DNA of 64,000 nt from JAGRKR01 sp041397725 (GCA_041397725.1 JAWKVZ010000005.1:62001-126000), one strand, 5' to 3'. Positions 43,368 to 52,793 are shown, counted from the first letter of the stretch. The notes: generated by a model from the sequence alone, not told the origin. Numbers and translations: made by a program.

Positions 43368-44327
43368 ATGTCGACGACATTTCTGATGATCTCCGGGCTG
43401 TTTCTCCTCGGCATAGGCGGTGAGGCGCTCATCCGCGGGGGAATCTCCATCGGTCGCCGTCTGCACATGTCGCCGCTCGTCGTCGGCATGATCATCGTCG
43501 GCTTCGGCACCTCGATGCCCGAGTTGGCGGTGAGCCTCAGGGCGACGCTCGCGGGCTCGCCGGCCATCGCCGTCGGCAATGTGGTCGGCTCCAACATCGC
43601 CAATATTCTGCTCATCCTGGCGGTGGCGGCGCTTCTGCGCCCCATTCCGATGCCGAGCCGCCTCATGAAGCCCGACGGCTTCGTGCTGCTCGCGGCCTGT
43701 CTGGCCGTGCCTCTCCTCGGTTTGCAGGGCACCGTTCCCCGCTGGCAAGGCGGCGCCATGCTTGGCGTGCTGTTCCTGATGATCACCGCCGAGTACGTGC
43801 GCTCACGCCGTCAGCGTGCCCAGGAAGCGCTGCACGAGGAACCCGTGCCGCTGCCAGCGGAGATTCCGCACCGCTTCTGGGTCGCCGTGCTGCTGGTGCT
43901 CACGGGTCTGGCGGCGGTGATCTACGGGGCCGAGCTGCTGGTTGCCGGCGCGACGGCGATGGCGCGTGCACTCGGCGTCTCCGAGAGCTTCATCGGTCTC
44001 AGCATCGTTGCTGTCGGCACGTCGCTGCCGGAGCTTGCCGGCTCCGTCGTTGCCACCTGGCGCGGGCACTCCGAAGTGGCCTATGGCAATGTCGTCGGCT
44101 CTTCGATCTTCAATGTTCTCTGCATTTTCGGGGCCGCGGTGGCGGTTGGGCCGATCACTGTTCCCGCGGCGATGATCTGGTTCGACAGCGTGGTCATGAT
44201 CGCAGCCAGCGTCCTGATGCTGGTCTTCGTCGCTACCGGGCGTCGATTGAGCCGCAACGAAGGGCTCGTGATGCTGGCGTGTTACGTTGGCTATATCGCG
44301 CTCCGTTACAAGCTCGGCCTGGCGTGA
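43368..44327 (+). CDS. Ca2+/Na+ (K+-dependent) exchanger, YrbG/CaxA type
   Basis: A 319-aa membrane protein with ten helices in two homologous halves. Each half has the alpha repeat of the cation/Ca2+ exchanger family: VGFGTSMPELAVSLRATLAGSPAIAVGNVVGSNIANI in the first and AVGTSLPELAGSVVATWRGHSEVAYGNVVGSSIFNV in the second, each with the ion-binding Glu after Pro (P-E). It exports Ca2+ in exchange for Na+ or H+. The ATG chosen starts MSTTFLM; the upstream 39 codons are unlike the family. Confidence 0.93.
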   Translation: MSTTFLMISGLFLLGIGGEALIRGGISIGRRLHMSPLVVGMIIVGFGTSMPELAVSLRATLAGSPAIAVGNVVGSNIANILLILAVAALLRPIPMPSRLMKPDGFVLLAACLAVPLLGLQGTVPRWQGGAMLGVLFLMITAEYVRSRRQRAQEALHEEPVPLPAEIPHRFWVAVLLVLTGLAAVIYGAELLVAGATAMARALGVSESFIGLSIVAVGTSLPELAGSVVATWRGHSEVAYGNVVGSSIFNVLCIFGAAVAVGPITVPAAMIWFDSVVMIAASVLMLVFVATGRRLSRNEGLVMLACYVGYIALRYKLGLA

Positions 44328-44385
44328 CGGAGCGGCGGCATCCGCCTGCTGCTGGTTCGCAGGCCTCTGCGGGAGGAAGAATTCC

Positions 44386-46065
44386 ATGGCCCGTCTTTCG
44401 AGACCTCGAGCCGATCTGAAGTCCCGCTACGAGGCTGTCGTGGTCGGGTCCGGCTATGGTGGGGGCGTCGCGGCGTCGCGACTGGCGCGCGCCGGGCTCG
44501 AGGTCTGCCTGCTCGAGCGCGGGCGGGAGGTGCTGACCGGGGAGTTTCCGCAGCGGTTCACCGAAATGGGCAAGGAAATGCAGGTGACGACACGCTCGCG
44601 TCGCACCGGCTCCGATACCGCGCTCTTCGATTGCCGCCTGGGCGAGGACATGCACGTTTTCGTCGCGCGCGGCCTCGGCGGTGGCTCGCTGGTCAATGCC
44701 GGCGTGGCGCTGCGGCCCGACCCTCGCGTGTTCGCCGACGATATCTGGCCGCGGGCGGTGAGCGCCGACGGGCGTCTCGACGATGGCTATGCACGGGCCA
44801 CCCGCTGGCTCAACGTCTCGCGCTACGAGGGCCCGCGCACGCTCGCCAAGGTCGAGGCCTTGCGCACGGCCGGCGCGAGCCTTTCGAAACCGGTCACGTC
44901 GGCGCCGTTGGCCGTCTCGTTCGCGGATCACGTCAACGCCGCCGGTCTCGCCCAGTCGGCCTGCACGCTCTGCGGCGACTGTTGCGGCGGCTGCAACGTC
45001 GGTGCGAAGAACACCGTCGCCTTGACCTATCTGCCGGACGCCGTGCGTCACGGGGCGAGCCTCTTCACCCACCTCGAGGTGCGGCGGGTGGAGCGCAGTC
45101 CGGCGGGCTGGCGCGTCGTCGCGCAGCCGGTCGGCGGAGACGGTCCGGAGATCGTCGTCGAGGCTGCAACGGTGGTGCTCGCTGCCGGCACGCTGGGCTC
45201 GACGGAGATCCTGCTGCGCTCGCGGGAGCACGGGCTCACGGTCTCCGACCGGTTGGGCCAGGGCTTCTCCGCAAACGGTGACATCATCGCTTTCGGCTAC
45301 GGAGCCAAGCCGCGCATCAATGCCATCGGCATCGGTCATCCGCCCAAGGTCGAGGCCGACCCGGTTGGCACATGCGTCACGGGCATGCTGGGGTTCGAGG
45401 ACGCGGACGACCTTTCGCAGGAGCTCTGGTTGCAGGAAGGCGCGCTGCCCTCGGCGATCGCACCGATGCTGCCCGTCCTGTTCGTGCCGGGCGGGCGCAT
45501 CCTCGGCGCCCTGCAGAGCCTGGTCAAAGGCGTCTACCGCGGGCCGTTCGCCCATCTCCAGACGTTTTTCGCCGTGTCGCACGACACCGCTTCCGGCCAG
45601 CTCGCGCTCGACGACGACAGGCTGGTTCTCAAGTGGCCCGGGGCAGGCCAGCAGGAGGCGTACGCCCGGCTCGACCGGCGCCTGGCGGAGGTCGTCGCGG
45701 CGGTCGGCGGCAGCTACGTCAAGAACCCGCTTGCTGGCACGATGCTCGGCGACACGCCGGCGACGGCGCATCCCCTGGGCGGCTGCGGCATGGGCGAGGA
45801 TCGCGGCACGGGTGTCGTCGATCACGCCGGGCGCGTGTTCGATGGCCGCAGCGCAGCGGGCGCACAGGACGTGCACGATGGGCTGTTCGTGCTGGATGGC
45901 GCCATCATCCCGCGCTCGCTCGGCGTCAATCCGCTGCTGACGATCACGGCCCTGGCGGAGCGGGCGATGATGGTCGTTGCGGAGGCGCGCGGTCTGTCCC
46001 TCAGCGTCGCCGATATCCGCTCGCCGGAAGCGCCGCTGACGCCGCAATCGCCGGCCCGGTCCTGA
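44386..46065 (+). CDS. GMC-family flavin oxidoreductase with cysteine cluster (cholesterol-oxidase-like)
   Basis: 559 aa. GGAGG (44372-44376) precedes the ATG. The FAD motif is VVVGSGYGGGVAASRLARAG from residue 18, followed by LLERGRE. The segment CTLCGDCCGGCNVGAKNT near 193-210 has five cysteines in a ferredoxin-like spacing and is shared with GMC relatives of cholesterol oxidase; it may hold an Fe-S cluster. HPLGGCGMG and the final NPLLTITALAERAM are GMC signatures. It oxidises an alcohol, perhaps a sterol or hopanoid. The next gene, convergent, is a cytochrome c, which might take the electrons. Confidence 0.86.
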   Translation: MARLSRPRADLKSRYEAVVVGSGYGGGVAASRLARAGLEVCLLERGREVLTGEFPQRFTEMGKEMQVTTRSRRTGSDTALFDCRLGEDMHVFVARGLGGGSLVNAGVALRPDPRVFADDIWPRAVSADGRLDDGYARATRWLNVSRYEGPRTLAKVEALRTAGASLSKPVTSAPLAVSFADHVNAAGLAQSACTLCGDCCGGCNVGAKNTVALTYLPDAVRHGASLFTHLEVRRVERSPAGWRVVAQPVGGDGPEIVVEAATVVLAAGTLGSTEILLRSREHGLTVSDRLGQGFSANGDIIAFGYGAKPRINAIGIGHPPKVEADPVGTCVTGMLGFEDADDLSQELWLQEGALPSAIAPMLPVLFVPGGRILGALQSLVKGVYRGPFAHLQTFFAVSHDTASGQLALDDDRLVLKWPGAGQQEAYARLDRRLAEVVAAVGGSYVKNPLAGTMLGDTPATAHPLGGCGMGEDRGTGVVDHAGRVFDGRSAAGAQDVHDGLFVLDGAIIPRSLGVNPLLTITALAERAMMVVAEARGLSLSVADIRSPEAPLTPQSPARS

Positions 46066-46092
46066 CTGGTCCCGTCCCGAAGAGCGTCCGCG

Positions 46093-46683
46093 CTACCTCG
46101 CGGCGGCGGACGGGAAGCCCGAGCGCATATAGGCGATGATCTGCCAGATCTCCTCGCGCTTCAGCGTGCTCTTGAAGGCGGGCATCTGCGTCTTGAACTC
46201 CTCGCCGCCGTCCGAGATCGTCCAGAGCAGGTACTCGTCGACCGCCACCGGTCGCTGGATCATGTAGGCCAGGAGCGCCGGAGAGGGCGCCAGCGAGTTC
46301 GCCACGTCGCCATCGCCGAGCCCCGTCTTGCCGTGACAGCTGGCGCAGTGGGTCTGATAGAGCTTGCCGCCGGCTGCGACGTTCTGGGGCGTCGGCTGCA
46401 CCGTCGATTGCGCGCCGCGGTAAGCCTCGGGGATCGTGGCGTGCATATAGGTCCAATGCCGCATCATGCGCTGGCGCATGCCGCGCTGCATGTCTCCCGG
46501 TCCCCACATGTGGCGCTGCATCCAGCCGGGCTGCCAGAAATCCGGGCCGCCGGCGGCTTTCGTGACAGGCTCCGCGGTGGTGGCAGGACGGACTGCGACA
46601 AGAGTTGCCGCGGCGACAGCGAGGCCGAGAGCGACGGCGCGGAGCGTGCCGAACCGAAAGTGTTGCTTCGTTTGTCTGGGCAT
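46093..46683 (-). CDS. Periplasmic c-type cytochrome
   Basis: 196 aa with an N-terminal signal/anchor (about 13-36) and a Trp/Met/His-rich spacer (FWQPGWMQRHMWGPGDMQRG). One haem-binding CASCH is at residues 113-117 and the likely axial methionine is M166 (TQMPAF), a class I monohaem arrangement. It carries electrons in the periplasm. It is convergent with the GMC oxidoreductase gene, 27 bp apart, so a shared function is possible but the two are not co-transcribed. Confidence 0.9.
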   Translation of the reverse strand: MPRQTKQHFRFGTLRAVALGLAVAAATLVAVRPATTAEPVTKAAGGPDFWQPGWMQRHMWGPGDMQRGMRQRMMRHWTYMHATIPEAYRGAQSTVQPTPQNVAAGGKLYQTHCASCHGKTGLGDGDVANSLAPSPALLAYMIQRPVAVDEYLLWTISDGGEEFKTQMPAFKSTLKREEIWQIIAYMRSGFPSAAAR

Positions 46684-46779
46684 AGCCGACCTCCGATGCT
46701 GGACTGGCCGCAGCCTAGTCCAGGGCCCGGTGGCGCGGCCTTGCGCCTGGTCAATCGGCGTCGAGACGTGGCGCTGCGG

Positions 46780-47055
46780 TCAGCGGATGGCCTCTCCCGG
46801 CGCGAAGGTCTTGATTGCGAGCGCGTGCACCTTACCTTTCAACTCGTCGGCCAGCGACTCGTTGACCAGACGGTGACGCTCGACGCGGGAGCGCCCGGCG
46901 AACATCTCGGATACGATCAGGACGCGAAAGTGGCTCTCGCCGGTGCCGGGCGAGCTGCGGTGGCCTGCATGCAAGTGGGATTCGTTGACGACATCGAGCC
47001 GCGTCGGGCGCAGCGCGATCATCAGCTTTTCGCGGATGGTCGCTTCAGTGGACAT
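46780..47055 (-). CDS. BolA family protein
   Basis: A 91-aa BolA/IbaG-like protein: an alpha/beta fold with the FRVLIVSEMFAGRSRVERHRLVNESLADEL helix-turn-helix-like segment, the conserved His (SHLHAGH) for Fe-S partnering with monothiol glutaredoxins, and HALAIKTFAPGE at the end. A strong GGAGG lies before the ATG (MSTEAT). BolA proteins help Fe-S maturation and iron regulation. It is divergent from the J-domain gene, a common arrangement in the Hyphomicrobiales. Confidence 0.93.
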   Translation of the reverse strand: MSTEATIREKLMIALRPTRLDVVNESHLHAGHRSSPGTGESHFRVLIVSEMFAGRSRVERHRLVNESLADELKGKVHALAIKTFAPGEAIR

Positions 47056-47180
47056 TAACAGGACCTCCTGCAATCTGTGCCGGCGTCGTCGCGGGAGTAT
47101 GGCGAGGCCGCAACGCCCTCATGACGACGCGATCAGGGCCGCTTGTGCGCCTGTGGTCCAGCGATCATACTCTCGGTGCA

Positions 47181-47807
47181 ATGAAACTCGATTCAAAATA
47201 CTTCGACAGCATCCGCGTCAAGCAGACCGCCACGGAGCAGGCGGCCCCTGACGGGCCGCGCTGTCAGTGGAAGGGATGCGGCAATGCCGGCGCGCATCGC
47301 GCGCCCATGGGGCGCGGGCGCGAGGGGCAGTATTTCGTTTTCTGCATCGAGCACGTTCGTCAGTACAATAGCACGTACAACTACTTCGATGGCATGAACG
47401 ACGACGAGATCGCGGCCTTTCAGAAGGACGCGGTCATCGGCCATCGCCCGACCTGGCAGATGGGAGCGGGCAATGCCACGGGTCCGGTGTCGGACACCGC
47501 ACGGCGGTTCGCCGCGTGGCAGGCGCAGAAGAACGCTCAGGATGCTTTCGGCTTTTTCGGCGGCAAGCAGCAGGCCGAAGCCAAGCCCGAGCCGAGCCGG
47601 ACGCGCCCCCTGCGGACCCTGGAGCGCAAGGCCTTGGATACGCTGCACCTTGACGCCGGCGCCACGAAAGTGGAAGTCAAGGCCCGGTTCAAGGAGCTCG
47701 TGAAGCAACACCATCCCGATCTCAATGGTGGCGATCGCAGCTGTGAGGACAAGTTGCGCGAGATCATACAAGCCTATAACTATTTGCGGCAGGCGGGTCT
47801 CGTCTGA
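47181..47807 (+). CDS. J-domain (DnaJ-like) protein
   Basis: 208 aa. The C-terminal J domain (about 145-208) has ALDTLHLDAGATKVEVKARFKELVKQHHPD with the HPD motif that stimulates DnaK, and IIQAYNYLR. The N-terminal part has a short cysteine/histidine group (RCQWKGCGNAGAHRAP ... FCIEHVRQYN) that looks zinc-binding. The chosen ATG gives MKLDSKYFD. It is a co-chaperone conserved beside cobS in alphaproteobacteria; its client is unknown. Confidence 0.9.
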   Translation: MKLDSKYFDSIRVKQTATEQAAPDGPRCQWKGCGNAGAHRAPMGRGREGQYFVFCIEHVRQYNSTYNYFDGMNDDEIAAFQKDAVIGHRPTWQMGAGNATGPVSDTARRFAAWQAQKNAQDAFGFFGGKQQAEAKPEPSRTRPLRTLERKALDTLHLDAGATKVEVKARFKELVKQHHPDLNGGDRSCEDKLREIIQAYNYLRQAGLV

Positions 47808-47894
47808 CGCTGCCGCCAAGCAATCACCACCCGATGTGCCGACGCTCTCCGACGGCAATCCCGCACGAAAACAGGGACTGGAACCCACGATACG

Positions 47895-48887
47895 ATGCGC
47901 ACTGAGACAAAAGCCGGCGTGTCCGGCATGCCGGACATGATGGTGTCTGTTCGCCAGGTGTTCGGACTAGATACCGACCTCGAGGTGCCTGCCTACTCCA
48001 AGGCGGACGAGCATGTTCCGGATACCGATCCGGACTATCTCTTCAACCGTGACGTGACCCTCGCCATCCTCGCCGGGTTCAAGCACAACCGTCGTGTCAT
48101 GGTGCAAGGCTATCACGGCACCGGAAAATCCACGCATATCGAGCAGGTCGCGGCCCGCCTCAACTGGCCGTGCGTGCGCGTCAACCTCGACAGCCACGTG
48201 TCCCGCATCGATCTCGTCGGCAAGGACGCCATCGTCCTCAAGGACGGCAAGCAGGTCACCGAGTTCCGCGAGGGCATCCTGCCCTGGGCGCTGCAGAACA
48301 ACGTGGCGCTCTGCTTCGACGAGTACGACGCCGGCCGTCCGGATGTGATGTTCGTCATCCAGCGCGTGCTCGAGACCTCGGGCAAGCTGACGCTGCTCGA
48401 CCAGTCGAAGGTCATCCGCCCGCACCCGGCCTTCCGTCTGTTCTCGACGACCAATACCATCGGCCTCGGTGACACCTCCGGCCTCTATCACGGCACGCAG
48501 CAGATCAACCAGGGCCAGATGGACCGCTGGTCGATCGTGGCGACGCTCAACTATCTGCCGCACGACGACGAGGTCGGGATCGTGCTGTCGAAGGCCAAGG
48601 CCTACGCCAAGAGCGAGGCGAAGCGGAAAGCCGTCGGCAACATGGTTCGCGTCGCCGATCTGACGCGGTCCGCGTTCATCAACGGCGATCTGTCGACGGT
48701 CATGAGCCCGCGTACCGTGCTCACATGGGCCGAGAATTCCGAGATTTTCGGCGACATCGGCTTCGCCTTCCGGGTCACCTTCCTCAACAAGTGCGACGAG
48801 CTTGAGCGTCCCCTGGTCGCCGAGTTCTATCAGCGCTGCTTCGGCGAGGAACTGCCGGAGAGCGCCGCCAACGTGGCGTTGAGCTGA
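47895..48887 (+). CDS. cobS: Aerobic cobaltochelatase subunit CobS
   Basis: A 330-aa AAA+ ATPase of the MoxR clade. Walker A GYHGTGKS is at 72-79 and Walker B is LCFDEYD near 143. The N-terminal VRQVFGLDTDLEVPAYS is typical of CobS. With CobT it forms the chaperone ring that drives cobalt insertion by CobN into hydrogenobyrinic acid a,c-diamide in aerobic vitamin B12 synthesis. CobT follows; CobN is not in the window. Confidence 0.96.
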   Translation: MRTETKAGVSGMPDMMVSVRQVFGLDTDLEVPAYSKADEHVPDTDPDYLFNRDVTLAILAGFKHNRRVMVQGYHGTGKSTHIEQVAARLNWPCVRVNLDSHVSRIDLVGKDAIVLKDGKQVTEFREGILPWALQNNVALCFDEYDAGRPDVMFVIQRVLETSGKLTLLDQSKVIRPHPAFRLFSTTNTIGLGDTSGLYHGTQQINQGQMDRWSIVATLNYLPHDDEVGIVLSKAKAYAKSEAKRKAVGNMVRVADLTRSAFINGDLSTVMSPRTVLTWAENSEIFGDIGFAFRVTFLNKCDELERPLVAEFYQRCFGEELPESAANVALS

Positions 48888-48904
48888 CACTGCAGGAGCG
48901 GTCG

Positions 48905-48953
48905 GGCGGCGGCTGAGAGGCCGGCCGCCACGACCTGCCCGCGGCACGCGGGC
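48905..48953 (+). other. Two hairpins between cobS and cobT
   Basis: GGCGGC/GCCGCC (48905-48929) and a perfect 7-bp GCCCGCG/CGCGGGC with a GCA loop (48937-48953) occupy the 97-bp gap. They could tune the relative amounts of the two subunits by processing or attenuation. The gap is too short for a cobalamin riboswitch. Confidence 0.4.
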
Positions 48954-48984
48954 GCTGCGGGATCTGGAGCCGAGGTTGCAGGGC

Positions 48985-50862
48985 ATGGCCACTCCGACGA
49001 AGCGCAAGGACTCACCGGTCGAGCCGTTCAAGCAGGCGCTGGGACTGACCGTCCGCGCCATCGCTGGTGATGGCGAGATCCAGGTGCACTACGCCGCCGC
49101 CAAGCCCGAGATCGAGGGCAAGTCGGTGCAGCTGCCCGAGCCTTCGCGCATTCCTTCGCGCCGGGAGCTGGCCGTGATCCGCGGCTGGGCGGACTCGCTG
49201 GCACTGCGGGCGGCGTGTCACGACGCGAAGCTCCATTCCAAGCTGGCGCCGTCCGCCGGCGCGGCGCGCACCGTGTTCGAGGCCTGCGAGCGCGCGCGCA
49301 TCGAGGCGCTGGGCACGCAGCGGATGCCCGGCATGGGCAAGAACCTCACCGCGAAGGTCGAGGATCATTACAGTCACGGCCGCTTTGCGGAGGTCACCGA
49401 CCGCAAGGATGCCCCGCTCGACGAAGCGCTCGCCTTGATGCTTCGCGAGCGCCTGACCGGCCAGGCGCCGCCCGAGTCGGCGCGGGCGCTGGTCGATGTG
49501 TGGAAGCCGTGGGTCGAGGAGCGGGGCGTGAAGATGCTCGAGCGCCTGGAGAGCCTCGCGGGCGACCAGGCGTCCTTCGGCCGGGCTATGCGCGATCTCC
49601 TGCAGGCGCTCGATCTCTCCGAGGAGCTGGCCGAGGGCCAGGAGGAGGAGAGCGACAGCGACGATCAGGAGCAGCAGGAGGGCGGCGACTCCGACACGGA
49701 GGACTCCGCCGACAGCGAGAAGTCCGAGGAGGCCCCGAGCGACGATCAGCGCGGCGAGGGTGAGGAAGGCGACGAGCAGGAGACGACCGAGGCCGGAGAG
49801 ACGGACGACTTCGATGCCGACAGCGAAGGCATGGAGGACGCCGACAGCCAGGAGCCCTGGCGGCCCAACATGTCCGTGCTCGATAGCCCCGAGGCCTTCG
49901 GCTACAAGGTCTTCACCACGAATTACGACGAGGAGATCAGCGCCGAGGATCTCTCGACGCCCGACGAGCTCGAGCGGCTGCGGAGCTTCCTCGACAAGGA
50001 GCTGCGCAATCTCGCGAGCGCGGTGGCGCGGCTTGCCAACAAGCTGCAACGCAAGCTGATGGCGCAGCAGAACCGGGCCTGGTCGTTCGATCTGGAAGAG
50101 GGCATGCTCGACGTGGCGCGCCTGCCGCGAATCATCATCGACCCGATGTATCCGCTGTCCTTCAAGCGCGAGCAGGACACCACGTTCCGCGACACGGTCG
50201 TCACTCTCCTGCTCGACAACTCCGGGTCCATGCGCGGTCGACCGATCATGGTCGCCGCCTGCTGTGCCGACATTCTCGCCCGTACGCTCGAGCGCTGTGG
50301 CGTCAAGGTGGAAATCCTCGGCTTCACGACACGGGCCTGGAAGGGCGGCCAATCGCGCGAGGCTTGGCTGGCCGCCGGCAAGCCGCTGTCGCCGGGACGC
50401 CTCAACGACCTGCGCCACATCGTCTACAAGCCGGCCGATGCCCCCTGGCGCCGCTCGAAGCGCAACCTGGCGCTGATGATGCGCGAGGGCCTGCTCAAGG
50501 AGAACATCGACGGCGAGGCGCTCGCCTGGGCGCACAAGCGCCTGCTGGGGCGGCCCGAGCAACGCCGCATTCTCATGATGATCTCCGATGGCGCGCCTGT
50601 GGACGACTCGACGCTGAGCGTCAACTCGGGCTGCTACCTGGAGCGCCACCTCAGGCAGGTGATCGAGGAGATCGAGACGAAGTCTCCGGTCGAGTTGATC
50701 GCCATCGGCATCGGTCACGACGTCACGCGCTACTATCAGCGTGCCGTCACCATCACCGATCCGAGCGAGCTAGCAGGTGCGATGACGGACAAGCTGGTCG
50801 AGCTCTTCGATCAGCAGACCGCAGAGGCCATGCCGGGTCCAGGGCGCCGGCGCGTCAGCTGA
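48985..50862 (+). CDS. cobT: Aerobic cobaltochelatase subunit CobT
   Basis: 625 aa. A helical N-terminal part carries the CobT signature (FKQALGLTVRAIAGDGEIQV), followed by a very acidic linker around 215-295 made of Glu, Asp, Ser and Gln, then a von Willebrand A domain with the MIDAS motif DNSGSMRG near 410 and SDGAPVDDSTL. The linker and vWA domain contact CobS and CobN in the chelatase. GAGG is 9 bp before the ATG; an in-frame TTG three codons upstream is less likely. It is co-transcribed with cobS and the following gene. Confidence 0.95.
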   Translation: MATPTKRKDSPVEPFKQALGLTVRAIAGDGEIQVHYAAAKPEIEGKSVQLPEPSRIPSRRELAVIRGWADSLALRAACHDAKLHSKLAPSAGAARTVFEACERARIEALGTQRMPGMGKNLTAKVEDHYSHGRFAEVTDRKDAPLDEALALMLRERLTGQAPPESARALVDVWKPWVEERGVKMLERLESLAGDQASFGRAMRDLLQALDLSEELAEGQEEESDSDDQEQQEGGDSDTEDSADSEKSEEAPSDDQRGEGEEGDEQETTEAGETDDFDADSEGMEDADSQEPWRPNMSVLDSPEAFGYKVFTTNYDEEISAEDLSTPDELERLRSFLDKELRNLASAVARLANKLQRKLMAQQNRAWSFDLEEGMLDVARLPRIIIDPMYPLSFKREQDTTFRDTVVTLLLDNSGSMRGRPIMVAACCADILARTLERCGVKVEILGFTTRAWKGGQSREAWLAAGKPLSPGRLNDLRHIVYKPADAPWRRSKRNLALMMREGLLKENIDGEALAWAHKRLLGRPEQRRILMMISDGAPVDDSTLSVNSGCYLERHLRQVIEEIETKSPVELIAIGIGHDVTRYYQRAVTITDPSELAGAMTDKLVELFDQQTAEAMPGPGRRRVS

Positions 50863-50876
50863 GGTGACATCGGGAC

Positions 50877-51980
50877 ATGGCTGGGATGCACTGCACTGGG
50901 GGCGCGCGTCCGCGGTGGTACAGCGCCCTGCGCCCTGCATTTCTGCTGGCGGCGCTGGTCGGAACGGTACTGGTCGGCGGCTCCGCTGCCGCCGGTCCGG
51001 GGGCGCAGGTCGGCCGCGACGGTGAGGCCATCCCCGTTACCGCTCGCGTCCTCGCCGGGTTCGACCGGGTCAACGCCTCGAAGCGGCGCTTCGGCAAGCT
51101 CGAGTGGCGTGGCGGCCTGGAGCTCACGTCGCCGCACCGTTCGTTCGGCGGCTGGTCGGGGCTCATCGTCGATCCCAAGGGCGAGCGCATGCTCGCCATC
51201 TCTGACGACGGTCATTGGCTGACCGCACGCTTGAGCTATCGCGCCGGCCGGCTCGTCGGACTCACCGAGACACGCCTCGGCCCGCTCCTCTCGACGTCGG
51301 GCAAACCCTTGCGCGGCAAGCGCGAGCGTGACGCCGAGGGGCTTGCCCTGTTCTCCGGTGGTTTCGAGCGCGGCGAGGCCCTGATTTCCTTCGAACGCTA
51401 TCACCGGATCGGCCGCTTTCCCTTGAGGCGGGGCATCCCTGGCAAGCCGACGGGATACCTGAAGCTGCCGGCCGAGATCCGCCGGCTCGGCTCGAACAAG
51501 GGGCTCGAAGGCGTGGCGGTGCTGCAGGCGGGCCGCTACAGGGGCTGGGTGGCCGCCTTCGCCGAGCGGCCGCGCTCAGGCAAGGGGCCGCGTCAGGTCT
51601 GGCTGTTGCAGGGCAAGCGCGCGCTTGCGTTCCACATCACGGATCGTGGCGACATGGACGTTTCCGACGCCGCAGCGCTGCCGGACGGTGGGCTGGTGAT
51701 CCTCGAGCGCCGCTTTCGCTGGAGCGAGGGGCTGAACATTCGCGTTCGGCGCATCCGCGCCGCCGAGATCGCCGCTGGCGCCACGATTGCCGGCGAGACG
51801 CTGCTCGAGGCGTCGCTCGGTCACGAGATCGACAACATGGAAGGGATAGCCGTGCATCGCGGCGCGCGTGGCGAGATCGTGCTGACGCTGATCTCGGACG
51901 ACAACTACAACCGCTTGCTCCAGCGCACGGTCCTCTTGCAGTTCGCCATTGCCGATACGATCAAGGCGACCAGCCGCTGA
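50877..51980 (+). CDS. Secreted esterase-like/phytase-like beta-propeller protein
   Basis: A 367-aa protein with a signal peptide (hydrophobic PAFLLAALVGTVLVGGSAAA) and a beta-propeller fold of the 'esterase-like activity of phytase' family: GGWSGLIVDPKGERMLAISDDGHW, then RDAEGLALF, NKGLEGVAV and DNMEGIAVH, with the repeated Glu-Gly steps. The activity of the family is poorly known. It starts 14 bp after cobT and probably shares its transcript; the gene order is common in the group, although no link to B12 is evident. Confidence 0.85.
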   Translation: MAGMHCTGGARPRWYSALRPAFLLAALVGTVLVGGSAAAGPGAQVGRDGEAIPVTARVLAGFDRVNASKRRFGKLEWRGGLELTSPHRSFGGWSGLIVDPKGERMLAISDDGHWLTARLSYRAGRLVGLTETRLGPLLSTSGKPLRGKRERDAEGLALFSGGFERGEALISFERYHRIGRFPLRRGIPGKPTGYLKLPAEIRRLGSNKGLEGVAVLQAGRYRGWVAAFAERPRSGKGPRQVWLLQGKRALAFHITDRGDMDVSDAAALPDGGLVILERRFRWSEGLNIRVRRIRAAEIAAGATIAGETLLEASLGHEIDNMEGIAVHRGARGEIVLTLISDDNYNRLLQRTVLLQFAIADTIKATSR

Positions 51981-52025
51981 CGCGCCCGCAGGGCACGCTA
52001 GGACGTCGGCATGTCAGGAGATGGC

Positions 52026-52049
52026 GAAGAAGAGGGGCCGCGAAGCCCC
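52026..52049 (-). terminator. Terminator of rpmB
   Basis: Read on the minus strand, GGGGC/GCCCC forms a stem with a TTCGCG loop, followed by a pyrimidine tail TCTTCTTC (52033 down to 52026). It starts 16 bp after the rpmB stop and also faces the end of the phytase-like gene. Confidence 0.6.
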
Positions 52050-52065
52050 AGCGATCGGCGTCGCC

Positions 52066-52380
52066 TCAACCGGCGGCCTCGGCCGGCGCCGGAGCAGCCG
52101 CCACCTTGGCCTTCTCGAGGTCCCGCTTCAGCCGCTGCAGGCGCGGGGACAGTGTCTCGCTCTTGGCTTTGGCGAGGTATGCGTCCAGCCCGCCGCGATG
52201 CTCCACCGACTTTAGCGCATGGGCGCTGATCCGCACGCGCACGCGCTGCTTCAGCGTCTCGCTCATCAGCGTGACATTGCACAGGTTAGGGCGGAACTTG
52301 CGCCGCGTCTTGTTCAAGGCATGGCTGCGCAGATTGCCGCTCATCGGCAGCTTGCCAGTCAGTTCACAACGCCGGGTCAT
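52066..52380 (-). CDS. rpmB: 50S ribosomal protein L28
   Basis: A 104-aa basic protein of the large ribosomal subunit. MTRRCELTGKLPMSGNLRSHALNKTRR is the L28 N-terminus, followed by FRPNLCNVTLMSETLKQRVRVRISAHALKSVEHRGGL. The Ala/Pro-rich tail of about 15 residues is typical of alphaproteobacterial L28. AGGAG lies 9 bp before the ATG; the open frame upstream is spurious. Transcribed alone, it ends at a good terminator. Confidence 0.97.
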   Translation of the reverse strand: MTRRCELTGKLPMSGNLRSHALNKTRRKFRPNLCNVTLMSETLKQRVRVRISAHALKSVEHRGGLDAYLAKAKSETLSPRLQRLKRDLEKAKVAAAPAPAEAAG

Positions 52381-52793
52381 CTGTCGCGCTCCTGATCGGC
52401 AAAACGCCTCGCTCGCGTCGAGGGGCGATTCCGCTTCGGAATGGTTCAGGGAAAAAGCAACGCCCCAGGCGCCACGACGGCTCATGGGGCAATCGCGGCT
52501 CTATAACTGCAAGTTGGCGGCGGCGTCAAGGACAAAGGCCGAAAGAGCGTCGATGCCGGCGCCGCCCGACAGGCTGGCGCGGTCATGGTCCGGCCGCCAC
52601 CGCCGCCGTCGGCCGGGCCGGGTCATGCCCGACGAGGGTCTGCAATCCGGACAGTTGGCAGGGATTTGTTTACCAGCCAGCCCCACAATGGTCTGCGACA
52701 CAAAGTTGGCCAAGACCCCGCCTAGTCTCGGGGCAGTGCATGGCCGGTGTCAGGTTGTGTCTGTTGCGTTGTTTGTGTGAGAGGTTCCGCGTG

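Noticed and set aside
48888..48984. Cobalamin riboswitch between cobS and cobT
   Set aside because: The gap is only 97 bp and lacks the B12-box; the two hairpins do not form the aptamer.
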